Part shown: positions 1-7,776 of the stretch, one piece after another
Numbering within the stretch: the stretch's first letter is position 1
Layout of the letters: every line of letters begins with the position of its first letter
Assembly (NCBI GenBank): GCA_037045155.1
Contig: JBAOIG010000003.1
Span: forward strand, 186,001 to 250,000
Direction: 5' to 3'
Length of the DNA: 64,000 nucleotides
From: Thermomicrobiales bacterium
GTDB lineage: Bacteria; Chloroflexota; Chloroflexia; Thermomicrobiales; CFX8
Notes under the pieces: generated by a model
What the model was told of the DNA's origin: nothing
Database searches by the model: none
Seen by the model: only the letters and a program-made list of their open reading frames with translations
Translations under genes and position numbers: made by a program

Positions 1-1
1 A

Positions 2-412
2 CAGTCGATCGCGTGGACGGATTGGATACCCTTTGACCGGCTTGGCGCACGGTTGCGAGCCGCGGACGTCGTGCTGGGGGTGTTTGATGGCGGAGCGAAG
101 GCGGCGCGGGTGATCCCGAACAAGGTCTACCAGTCCACTGCCTGCGGCGTCGCGACCGTCACGCGCCACTGTCCCGCCATCGAGACGTATCTGCACGACG
201 GCGAGAACGCCTTGCTTGTGCCGCCAGATGATGCGGAGGCGTTGGCGCAGGCGATCGAACGGCTCTGCGACACGTTGCTCCGCCGCGAGATCGCCGCCGG
301 GGGCCGGTTGGCGTACGAGCAACGAGGGTCGCAGGAGGCGGTGGCGCGGGCGCTCGCGCCGGTCGTCGCGCTGGCTCGGGACAGGGGGCGCGCGTGGCGC
401 GATCGCGGCTGA
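2..412 (+). CDS. Glycosyltransferase family 4, C-terminal part (5' end outside window)
   Basis: The reading frame is open from the window edge, so only the last ~136 residues are seen. They look like the C-terminal nucleotide-sugar-binding half of a GT4-type (GT-B fold) glycosyltransferase: a stretch reading RVIPNKVYQSTACGVATV, followed by GENALLVPPDDAEALAQAI, which is the usual order in the second Rossmann domain. It probably transfers a sugar from a nucleotide or lipid donor during envelope polysaccharide or glycolipid assembly at the inner face of the membrane. Its end overlaps the next gene by 19 bases, so it belongs to the same operon as the three downstream genes. Substrate cannot be told from this fragment. 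Confidence 0.8.
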   Translation, partial: QSIAWTDWIPFDRLGARLRAADVVLGVFDGGAKAARVIPNKVYQSTACGVATVTRHCPAIETYLHDGENALLVPPDDAEALAQAIERLCDTLLRREIAAGGRLAYEQRGSQEAVARALAPVVALARDRGRAWRDRG

Positions 413-1320
413 TCGTGCCGGCGATGTTCTGGATCGGGCTGCTGGGCGCGGTCGTCGCGCTGTGGCTCTCGGGCCAGGCGTCTGGCGCGTGGGCGCAGGT
501 TCGCGCGGCGCGATGGTTGCCGCTCGTTCTCGTTGTGGCCGGCGGTGTGGCGCTGCCGCTCGTCCACGCCGTGCGCTGGCGCTTGCTGATGCTGGCGCTG
601 GAGGTCGATGTGCCGACGGGTCTGGCAGCAGATGTCACCGTTTCCTCGTCGCTGGTCAATTACGCCGGCCCGGGCTTTCTCGGCGCGCCGGCCAAGGCGC
701 TCCTCGCCAATCGCGCCGCCAACGCGCCCTACGGTAAGACGATCGTGACGATGGCGTTCGAGCAGGGGCTGGATTTCCTGGTGCTGCTGACTGGCTCGAT
801 CGTGGCGGTGTTGTTGATCGGAACGGGTCCGATCAAGGAGGCGCTGTCCGGTCGTGGCCGGGTGGCGCGTATCGCGCTGGTCGTGGTCGTCGCCGTCGTC
901 GTCGCGGTGATTGCCGCGGTCGGGCGTGCGCGCATCCGACGCGGAGTTGTGCGGATCGTTGAGGCGTTTCGAACGCTGGGTTCGCGGATCGACCGGCCGG
1001 CCGTCGCCTGGTGCACCGCCGCGCTCTGGCTGCTGCAGGCGGGCGTGGTCGCGGCGCTGCTCTGGGCTCTCGGGCTGCCGGCAACGCCGACGACGGTCAT
1101 TTCGCTCGCAACGATCCCGCTGCTGCTGGGCCAGATTGTGCCGCTGCCGGGGGGGATCGGGGTGCGCGAGGCGGCGATCGTTGCGCTCTCCGTCCCGGTC
1201 GGGATCAGCAGTGGTGGACTGCTCGGGTTGGCGATCATCCATCGCGTCCTGCTCGTCGTCGCGCTGCCGCTGGCGCTCGTCGTCGTGCGGCTTGCGCGCC
1301 GGATCGGAGCGCTGCGATGA
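394..1320 (+). CDS. UPF0104 / lysylphosphatidylglycerol-synthase-like integral membrane protein
   Basis: A 308-residue, highly hydrophobic protein with about seven to eight membrane segments and the late motif PLPGGIGVREAA typical of the UPF0104 (YbhN/AglD-like, flippase-like) family. Family members act in transfer or translocation of lipid-linked groups; the exact role here is unknown. I take the GTG at 394 because AGGGGG lies six bases upstream. The gene overlaps the preceding glycosyltransferase, and its TGA overlaps the ATG of the next gene (ATGA at 1317-1320), so the genes are likely translationally coupled. The context suggests envelope lipid or polysaccharide assembly. Confidence 0.8.
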   Translation: MARSRLIVPAMFWIGLLGAVVALWLSGQASGAWAQVRAARWLPLVLVVAGGVALPLVHAVRWRLLMLALEVDVPTGLAADVTVSSSLVNYAGPGFLGAPAKALLANRAANAPYGKTIVTMAFEQGLDFLVLLTGSIVAVLLIGTGPIKEALSGRGRVARIALVVVVAVVVAVIAAVGRARIRRGVVRIVEAFRTLGSRIDRPAVAWCTAALWLLQAGVVAALLWALGLPATPTTVISLATIPLLLGQIVPLPGGIGVREAAIVALSVPVGISSGGLLGLAIIHRVLLVVALPLALVVVRLARRIGALR

Positions 1321-4028
1321 GCGCGCGAGCACGGTTCGCAGATCCGACCTCGCGGAGGCTGCTAGCTCTGTTCCTGATCGGCGCGGCAATCCGGCTGGCG
1401 GTGATGCCGTTCACCCTCCATTTCGACGCCTACCAGATCTACTCCCGCGCCGCCGAGGCTGCTTACCATAACAAGTGGTTTGGCTTCACCAGCCAATTCC
1501 TCATCCAGGAGCTGCACAACGTCTGGCTGCTCCTCATCCGCCCACTCCTGCCGGACAGCGCCGGCATCTGGTCGTCGAGCGCTTCGACGCTCGGCGTCGG
1601 CGCGACGCGGGCCGACTACGAGCGCTTCCTCGCCTACGAGCATCTGTACCGGCTCATCTTTCTGATGAAGCTGCCCTATGTCGTGGCCGACCTCGCCTGC
1701 GCCTGGGTGCTGACGCGGCTCATCGACCCGCCCCGCCGGGTGGCGGTGGCGGCATTCTGGCTGCTGAACCCGCTCGTGATTTTTTCCTCGGCGATCTACG
1801 GTCGCCACGACAGCATCGCCATCCTGCTGGTGCTGCTCTCACTGCTTGTCGTGCGTCCAGGGACGGACACCCGACGGCTGGCGGGGCTGGGGCTGCTGGG
1901 CGCAGCGACGTTGATGCGGTTTTTCCCGATCGTCGTCGTGCCGTTCTTCCTGCTGGCGTTTCGACGTTCACGCCGGCAATTGGCGCTCTTTCTCGCGATT
2001 CTCTTCGGGATGGCCGCGCTCGTCGAGATCGCCGGGCTGGCGACATCCGGCAAGAGCACGTTCCTGACCGTCATCAACAGTTATGAGCACCTGCAATATT
2101 GGTTTGACGCCGGATTCTACTTGCGGTTCGATGACTGGATCTTCCTCTTCCCGGTTGCCTACACGGTCCTGCTGCTCTGGATAATCGAGCGTGGCGTTAC
2201 CCCGGACGAATACCCGCGCCTGTCGGCGGTCGCCTTCCTGCTGGTGTTTGGCCTGACGTTCTTCCATCCGCACTACGCCATCTGGCTGGTCCCGTTCCTG
2301 GCGCTGACGATCGCCTGGCAGCCACGGATGGTCGTTTATCACGCGATACAGGTCGTCTGCGTGCTGGTCTACTCGGCGCAGTGGGGGGCGTGGACGACCT
2401 GGAACCTGCTCGAGCCGGTGCTGGGCAGCCGCGTTGCCAGCCTGCCCGACCCGGTCGAGGCGATCTCTGCCCAGATCGAGCCGCGCATCTTCTTCGGACT
2501 GTTCCGCTCGTTGCTAACAGCCATCTCGCTCTGGATGGCCTGGCGTCTGCTTCGCGACCTCGGGAGAAAGCCCCTCGAACCACGGGGACCGAAGATCGCT
2601 GCCATCACCCCGACGTCTCCCACTGGCAAGGCCGCGCTGGCCGTCGTGTTGTTGCCGGTGCTGCTGCTGACTACTGGCTGCACGGCGCGGGTGACTGGCT
2701 ACTCCAGCCCGATCACGCACGACTACGCCGGGTTGACGTGGCAGCCGTTGAAGACCACGCTGACCCAGCCGTTCCTTGCCGGAACGGGCATCGCGGCCGC
2801 GATTGCCGATAATCCGAAGACGACGCCGGTCGAGCTACAGCAGCGACAGGCGGCGCTGCCGGCCGATGCGCGCTCCGGCGAGCTGGACGAGTTGCGCGTC
2901 GCTCTGCGGCTCGACGTCGAGCCGGGTCAGGCCTGGGAGACCGGCGCGCGTCTCCAGCTCCGCTACGACCCGGACCGCGACCCGCGCTTTCCCGAACGCG
3001 ACTTCCACGCTTGGGATCCCGCCGATTCCTGGTTGCCCGGTGGCGGACTGACGACGACACAGTCGTTCGTCTCCCCCTACGACCGGCTGGCAGGCGTGAC
3101 CGTGCGCGTCGCGACGTTCGGCGGCGACCTCGCGCCGGGGCTTGCGCTCGTTGGAGATCGACCGGTCGATATGCTGGCGCTGCCGGTGGAAGGCAATCTG
3201 CTCGTCACGCTGCCGGCCGGCGCGACGGCCGAGGCGCTCGGCAGCGCCGAGGGCTGGGCGCGGGTACGGCTGGACGATGGACGTGAGGGATTCGTGCCGC
3301 TCGATTCGCTGGCTAGCGTAACGCCACCCGCGTCGCGGCCGGCCGGTCCGCTGAACGTCGCGCTATTGGACGCTGACGGAGTCGTGCTGCGCGAAGCCAG
3401 CGTGCCGATTGTGGAGCTCCACGACAACAGCCACCTGACGATCCGCTTCGACCCGGTCGAGGACGCGGCCGGCCGGGCGTTTGTGTACCGATTCGATGTT
3501 CCGTCTGGCGTCACGCTGCGCGTGTCCGACACCGACACATACCCCGACGGCGCGCGCGACGGCACGGCGGATGATCTCGTCTTCCGGCCGGTTTACGCCG
3601 AACAGCCGCTGCTGGCCGATGCGCAGGTGGATGCGCTGCCGCGGTCCGGCGACTGGGTCGCGTGGCGCAATACGCCGGCCGTCAGGTCGGGAACGACGGT
3701 CGCAGTCTCGCTCGTGCCGGCAGAAGTCCCGTCACATTCGCTCCCCGCCCGCCCGGATGCGCCGGAACTGCTAGTCGGGACGACGCCGGGTCGGGTGCCG
3801 TACGGCGGCTGGCCGGCCGACGGTCTGGCGGAGCCGGGTAGTCTGGGTGTCCAGACGCGTTACGCGCGCAATGTCGACCTCGGCGGAATCGCTCGTTCCG
3901 GTGCGTCGGCGCTGCGGGCCGGGGCGCGAGCGGATGTCGGGTTCGCGGCGCTCCTCGTGGTCGCCGTCGCGGGGCTGGTGGGCGCCGCTGCCCTGGCAGG
4001 GTCTCGGCTCGTGCGGGAGGGAAGCTAG
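1317..4028 (+). CDS. Membrane glycosyltransferase fused to a lipoprotein-like/SH3-like extracellular part
   Basis: A 903-residue protein. Residues ~1-430 are polytopic and resemble lipid-linked mannosyltransferase-type (GT-C) membrane enzymes, with acidic motifs in early loops (HFDAYQIY, YGRHDS) that suit binding of a polyprenyl-phosphate sugar. The frame then runs without a stop into a second hydrophobic stretch ending in LLLTTGC (Cys ~455), which looks like a lipoprotein signal and lipobox, then ~400 mostly soluble residues including an SH3b-like piece (EGWARVRLDDGREGFVPLDS), and a final membrane segment near the C terminus (LLVVAVAGLVGAAALAG). The ATG at 1317 overlaps the preceding stop; longer in-frame starts would lie inside the upstream gene. 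The function of the distal half is unknown. It is either a true fusion or two genes that lost the stop between them. Confidence 0.7.
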   Translation: MSARARFADPTSRRLLALFLIGAAIRLAVMPFTLHFDAYQIYSRAAEAAYHNKWFGFTSQFLIQELHNVWLLLIRPLLPDSAGIWSSSASTLGVGATRADYERFLAYEHLYRLIFLMKLPYVVADLACAWVLTRLIDPPRRVAVAAFWLLNPLVIFSSAIYGRHDSIAILLVLLSLLVVRPGTDTRRLAGLGLLGAATLMRFFPIVVVPFFLLAFRRSRRQLALFLAILFGMAALVEIAGLATSGKSTFLTVINSYEHLQYWFDAGFYLRFDDWIFLFPVAYTVLLLWIIERGVTPDEYPRLSAVAFLLVFGLTFFHPHYAIWLVPFLALTIAWQPRMVVYHAIQVVCVLVYSAQWGAWTTWNLLEPVLGSRVASLPDPVEAISAQIEPRIFFGLFRSLLTAISLWMAWRLLRDLGRKPLEPRGPKIAAITPTSPTGKAALAVVLLPVLLLTTGCTARVTGYSSPITHDYAGLTWQPLKTTLTQPFLAGTGIAAAIADNPKTTPVELQQRQAALPADARSGELDELRVALRLDVEPGQAWETGARLQLRYDPDRDPRFPERDFHAWDPADSWLPGGGLTTTQSFVSPYDRLAGVTVRVATFGGDLAPGLALVGDRPVDMLALPVEGNLLVTLPAGATAEALGSAEGWARVRLDDGREGFVPLDSLASVTPPASRPAGPLNVALLDADGVVLREASVPIVELHDNSHLTIRFDPVEDAAGRAFVYRFDVPSGVTLRVSDTDTYPDGARDGTADDLVFRPVYAEQPLLADAQVDALPRSGDWVAWRNTPAVRSGTTVAVSLVPAEVPSHSLPARPDAPELLVGTTPGRVPYGGWPADGLAEPGSLGVQTRYARNVDLGGIARSGASALRAGARADVGFAALLVVAVAGLVGAAALAGSRLVREGS

Positions 4029-4030
4029 GC

Positions 4031-5647
4031 GTGGTCGTCGATCGCTCGCGTCGTCGTTGCCTGCTGTGTGGTCAGACGTTCGAGGGCCGGACGTTTCTGT
4101 GCCGCGCCTGTTCTGACCGCTACCGTGGCCGGGAGATCCCGCCGGAGGTGCGCAAGGCGTTCTACGAGGCGCTCGATCGCGAATACCCGACCCGTTCGAA
4201 CACCTACGGCGCGTACAACGAGCCGACAGCGCTGCTGGCCGACCTGACGACGCTGCCGCGAGACTCGCGCATTCTGGAGCTGGGCGCGGGCGGCGGATTC
4301 CTGGCCACAAGGTTGGCCGAGCGCGGCTTCAAGCGCCTGACGCTGAGCGATCTCACGGCCACGTCGCTGGCCGCGCTGCGGGTCAACGCGCCGGATGCCC
4401 TGCTGGTCGGCGCGGATGCTGAGCGGCTGCCGTTCGCCGACGCGACCTTCGACGTGGCCGTCTCCAGCGACGTCATCGAGCATCTGCCGGATGTCGAGGC
4501 GCACGTCGCCGAAGTGGCACGGGTGCTCGCGCCGGGCGGCCGATACTACCTGAAGACGCCGAACCGCCTGACCGCCGATGTGTACTATCGCTTGCGCGGG
4601 CTGCACGATGCCTACTTCTGGCACCCCAGCATGCTGTCACCGGGAGAGCTGCGGGCGACGTTTGGCCGGCACGGCTTTGCCGTTCGCATCCTGGCGCAGC
4701 CTCGACTGACTGGCGCGCAGATCGCCAAGCTGCCCGGGCCGAAAGGGCTGCGCCCGCTGGCCGCGCGGCTGCCGCTCGGCTGGCTGCCGGCCCCGCTGCG
4801 GCCGCACCTCGAGGCGGTCGCGGTCAAGCGCGACATGACGGGAGGCAGGGCCACCATGGGCATGCGATTCACCGGCGAGCGGGTGATCCCCGAACTGCCC
4901 GAGCTGCGCGTCACCTATCTCCAGAGCCTGGCAGCCTACGAACACGCCGCGGGACTGGCTGACGGGAAGCGGGTCGTCGATGCCGGGTGCGGCGAGGGGT
5001 ATGGCGCGGCGTTGCTGGCCGGGCCGGCCACGCTGGTCGTCGGTCTGGACCGCGACCCCGAGGCTGTCGCCTGGGCGGCCGGCAAGTACGGGGCAACCGA
5101 TCGGCTCGCGTTCGTCGCCGGCGATGTCGCCGCGCTGCCGATTGCCGACGGCGCGGTCGATCTCGTCTGCTGCTTCCAGGTCCTCGAGCATCTGCCCGAT
5201 CCGCTTGCGTTTCTCCGCGAGGTGCGCCGGACGCTGGCGCCCGGCGGGGCGCTAGCGCTGACGACGCCGAACCTGCTGGTGGCCGGCGCGCGGCCGAACC
5301 CGCACCACGTCCAGGACTTTAGCCCGGCCGCGCTGGGCGTGCTGCTGCGACAAGTGTTCGACGACGTCGAGCTGCTCGGCGTCTTCGGCAGCGATGCCGT
5401 CGGGGCATACCGGGCCAAGAACGACGGTGTGGTCCGCATGATCACCCGACTCGACCCGCTCGGGCTGCACAAGCGTATTCCCACGCGGGTGCTCGAACCG
5501 ATCCACGTCGGACTGACGCGGGTTGTCCGGCGGCTGCTCAACCGCGGCAACCGTGATCTCGTCGCCGAGATCACGACCGCCGACTTCCCGATCCGCGGCG
5601 GCGATGTCGATGGCGCGATCGACCTGCTGGCGGTCTGTCGGGTCTAG
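4031..5647 (+). CDS. Tandem SAM-dependent methyltransferase (two type-11 domains) with N-terminal zinc ribbon
   Basis: A 538-residue protein with a short zinc-ribbon-like start (CLLC ... CRAC, residues ~10-30), a first class I methyltransferase domain (ILELGAGGGFLATRLAERG, SSDVIEHLPD, ~residues 70-200) and a complete second one (VVDAGCGEGYGAALLAG, CCFQVLEHLPDP, ~residues 310-430). Both have the glycine-rich SAM-binding motif I. GTG at 4031 follows the previous stop by two bases. The second half could also start on its own: ATG 4856 is preceded by GGAGG at 4841-4845. The location after two glycosyltransferases suggests methylation of a sugar or lipid in the same envelope pathway. Its TAG overlaps the stop of the opposing gene in a CTAG. 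Confidence 0.78.
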   Translation: MVVDRSRRRCLLCGQTFEGRTFLCRACSDRYRGREIPPEVRKAFYEALDREYPTRSNTYGAYNEPTALLADLTTLPRDSRILELGAGGGFLATRLAERGFKRLTLSDLTATSLAALRVNAPDALLVGADAERLPFADATFDVAVSSDVIEHLPDVEAHVAEVARVLAPGGRYYLKTPNRLTADVYYRLRGLHDAYFWHPSMLSPGELRATFGRHGFAVRILAQPRLTGAQIAKLPGPKGLRPLAARLPLGWLPAPLRPHLEAVAVKRDMTGGRATMGMRFTGERVIPELPELRVTYLQSLAAYEHAAGLADGKRVVDAGCGEGYGAALLAGPATLVVGLDRDPEAVAWAAGKYGATDRLAFVAGDVAALPIADGAVDLVCCFQVLEHLPDPLAFLREVRRTLAPGGALALTTPNLLVAGARPNPHHVQDFSPAALGVLLRQVFDDVELLGVFGSDAVGAYRAKNDGVVRMITRLDPLGLHKRIPTRVLEPIHVGLTRVVRRLLNRGNRDLVAEITTADFPIRGGDVDGAIDLLAVCRV

Positions 5648-6405
5648 TCGAGCTTGAGGTACTTGAACCCTTCGGCGAACTCGAACTCCTCGGCGCCCGG
5701 GTATGGCTTCGCTCGCGCATCGGCGGCCCCGTCGCGGGCCCAGCGGGTCAGCGCCGGCCGGAAGTCCCAGTCTCCCATCTGGCTACGATGCTCGGTCAAC
5801 GCGGCGATTTTCGTCTCCAGATGCTCGCCGTCGAAGTTTACGAAGTGGTCGCACTTCTCCCGGGACGCGTTGATGTAGACCTCGGTAACCTTGTGCGGCG
5901 CCAGTCCCTCGGCCAGCAGCTCCGGGAAGGTAAGCCGGTCGCGCGCCGAGGGGAAGAGTGCTGCCAGCGTCGCCTCACCCATCGCGATGTGGTCTGGGTG
6001 CTGGACGTAGCCCGAGCCCTCCCAACGGGCGGTCGGGTCCTGGCAGATGATCGCGTCCGGCTTGTGCTGGCGGATGACGCGCGTCAGCGTGCGGCGCATG
6101 TCGAGATCCGGCACCAGCTCCGCGTCGCGCATGCGCAGGAAGACGACTTCGGAGATGCCGAGAACGGCGCAGGCGGCGCGCTGCTCGGCCTCGCGCGTGG
6201 CGACCAGCATCTCGCTGGTCATCTCGAGATCATCGCTGCCCTTGTCGCCGCTCGTTCCGAGGACGAGGATCACTTCCTGTCCCTCGCTGACCCACTTCGC
6301 GATGCTGCCGGCGCAGCCGAACTCGGCGTCGTCCGGGTGCGCCATCGCGACCATGACTCGACGGGGAGCAGACTCTTCGTGTGCCGCCTGATCTGACACT
6401 GGCAA
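5644..6405 (-). CDS. PIG-L/LmbE family deacetylase
   Basis: A 253-residue protein with the family's zinc motif near the N terminus (VAMAHPDDAEFGCAGSIA) and a later HPDH segment (YVQHPDHIAMGEA), as in MshB, BshB and LmbE-type N-acyl-sugar deacetylases. These enzymes remove an acetyl group from N-acetylglucosamine-type or related substrates. The actual substrate is not shown by the sequence; thiol-cofactor synthesis (bacillithiol/mycothiol type) and sugar catabolism are both possible. The gene converges on the methyltransferase operon with overlapping stop codons and stands alone on its strand, 42 bases after the kinase gene that precedes it in transcription. Confidence 0.85.
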   Translation of the reverse strand: MPVSDQAAHEESAPRRVMVAMAHPDDAEFGCAGSIAKWVSEGQEVILVLGTSGDKGSDDLEMTSEMLVATREAEQRAACAVLGISEVVFLRMRDAELVPDLDMRRTLTRVIRQHKPDAIICQDPTARWEGSGYVQHPDHIAMGEATLAALFPSARDRLTFPELLAEGLAPHKVTEVYINASREKCDHFVNFDGEHLETKIAALTEHRSQMGDWDFRPALTRWARDGAADARAKPYPGAEEFEFAEGFKYLKLD

Positions 6406-6447
6406 TCCCTTCAGCGTACATAACCTGACTTCCGTGATCGTCGGGAG

Positions 6448-7659
6448 TCAGCCAATAATCGTTGATCCCTGCGCTATCCGGCAGACGATCGGCGCGCGAT
6501 CGCCCATCGCGCGCTGGAGCGCTGGCATCGCGTTACGTTCGACCAGCACGAGCGTCGCGCCACCATCCCCGCCGCCCATCATCCTCGCGCCATAGACGCC
6601 CGGCACGGCCCGCGCCGTCTCGACGATCGTTTCGACCGCCGGGTGGCTGATCTCATACAGCGTCGCCGACGAATGGCCGGAGGCGTCCATCAGCCGGCCG
6701 AGCGCAACGCTATCGCCGGCCTCGATCGCCGTCTCGGCAAGCCTGACGCGCTCGACCTCCCCGACGATGTGCCGGACTCGCCGATCGAGCGGCGCGGGTA
6801 AGAGCGCAAGGGCCGGCTCGAGCTCGGTGGCCGGCAGGCTGGCAAGGTTGCCGATCCCGCACCCGGCGCGTTGCAGGATGTCGAGCGCCTCGTGGCACTC
6901 CGCGACACGAGCCGGGTAGCGCGACGCTGATAGCGCATGACGAACGCCGGAGTCGATCACGGCAAACACCGTGTCTCCCAGATGTGACGGGAGCCCGCGA
7001 ACTCTCTCACTCCGATTCGAGAAGCGCAACAGCCCTCCAGTGACAGACGCGATCTGATCGAGCATTCCGACTGGCGCCCCGAGCCGATGTTCCGCCTGTT
7101 GCGCGATCGTGGCGACCTCGAAGCGGGTCAGCGTGACCTCGGCCAGCCTCGCGATCGCCGTGACCAGCGCGACGAGCAACGCCGCCGACGAGGCCAGCCC
7201 GACGCCGGGTGAGATCGTCCCACGATACGAGAACGCAACGCCGGGCAGACTTATGCCCGCGGCGGCGGTTGCTGCGATCGCTGCCCGCGGAAAGTCGAAC
7301 CAGCCCGGAGCGATCGGCATCGCGCGACGGTCGAAGTTGGTGACAAGGTCGAGTGGTTCGGCGCGTGTTTCACTGGCCATGTCTAGCGCGGTTGCCTGGA
7401 GCAGCCCGTTGGCGCGACGCTGGGCAACGACAGCCACCCAGCGATCGATGGCCGCAGTGATGACCTCGCCGCCGTTGTAGTCGACATGATTCCCGACGAT
7501 CTCGATTCGGCCCGGCGCAACGACCGTGATGTCTGGCTGGCTCCCCCAGAGGGTGGTGGCGTGGCGCTGAACGGGCAGGTAGAGGGCGGCATCGGGCAGC
7601 GCATGGTTGCGCGGACCAGTGCTGTCGATAGTGGACGCGTCAGAGTCGGCTGCAACCAT
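6448..7659 (-). CDS. Galactokinase-family GHMP kinase
   Basis: A 403-residue GHMP kinase of galactokinase length. The signature region reads APGRIEIVGNHVDYNGG (residues 49-64), the ATP loop GVGLASSAALLVAL, the catalytic-Asp segment GMLDQIASVTGG and the C-terminal GGGDGGATLVLV. Classic GalK has N and E where this protein has E53 and N57 (GRxNLIGEHTDYN), so sugar recognition may differ from galactose, although Arg51, His58 and Asp60 are kept. I start at ATG 7659 because homology begins there; the open frame runs further upstream but overlaps the divergent gene. No Leloir-pathway neighbours (galT, galE) are present. Confidence 0.82.
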   Translation of the reverse strand: MVAADSDASTIDSTGPRNHALPDAALYLPVQRHATTLWGSQPDITVVAPGRIEIVGNHVDYNGGEVITAAIDRWVAVVAQRRANGLLQATALDMASETRAEPLDLVTNFDRRAMPIAPGWFDFPRAAIAATAAAGISLPGVAFSYRGTISPGVGLASSAALLVALVTAIARLAEVTLTRFEVATIAQQAEHRLGAPVGMLDQIASVTGGLLRFSNRSERVRGLPSHLGDTVFAVIDSGVRHALSASRYPARVAECHEALDILQRAGCGIGNLASLPATELEPALALLPAPLDRRVRHIVGEVERVRLAETAIEAGDSVALGRLMDASGHSSATLYEISHPAVETIVETARAVPGVYGARMMGGGDGGATLVLVERNAMPALQRAMGDRAPIVCRIAQGSTIIG

Positions 7660-7719
7660 GCGCGCATCATAACAGGGCGCATCGCGCCGGCGTCCCGGCG
7701 CACGCACCGGACTCTTGCC

Positions 7720-7725
7720 TATAAT
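7720..7725 (+). promoter_or_regulatory. Putative -10 box (TATAAT)
   Basis: A perfect TATAAT lies 51 bases before the ATG at 7777, in the gap between the divergent kinase gene and the helicase-associated gene. In this GC-rich DNA a perfect hexamer is noteworthy, but I see no convincing -35 box at 16-18 bases, so the call rests on the -10 alone. Confidence 0.4.
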
Positions 7726-7776
7726 CCCGTGCACGAATAGTGCGACGAAGTCGGACGCGTGGAGGAGGGGCGGGCG

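Noticed and set aside
127..1389. Long open frame of 420 codons on the minus strand opposite the glycosyltransferase/UPF0104 genes
   Set aside because: It is antisense to two genes with clear family motifs and has Arg/Gln/Asp-biased composition typical of shadow frames in GC-rich DNA.
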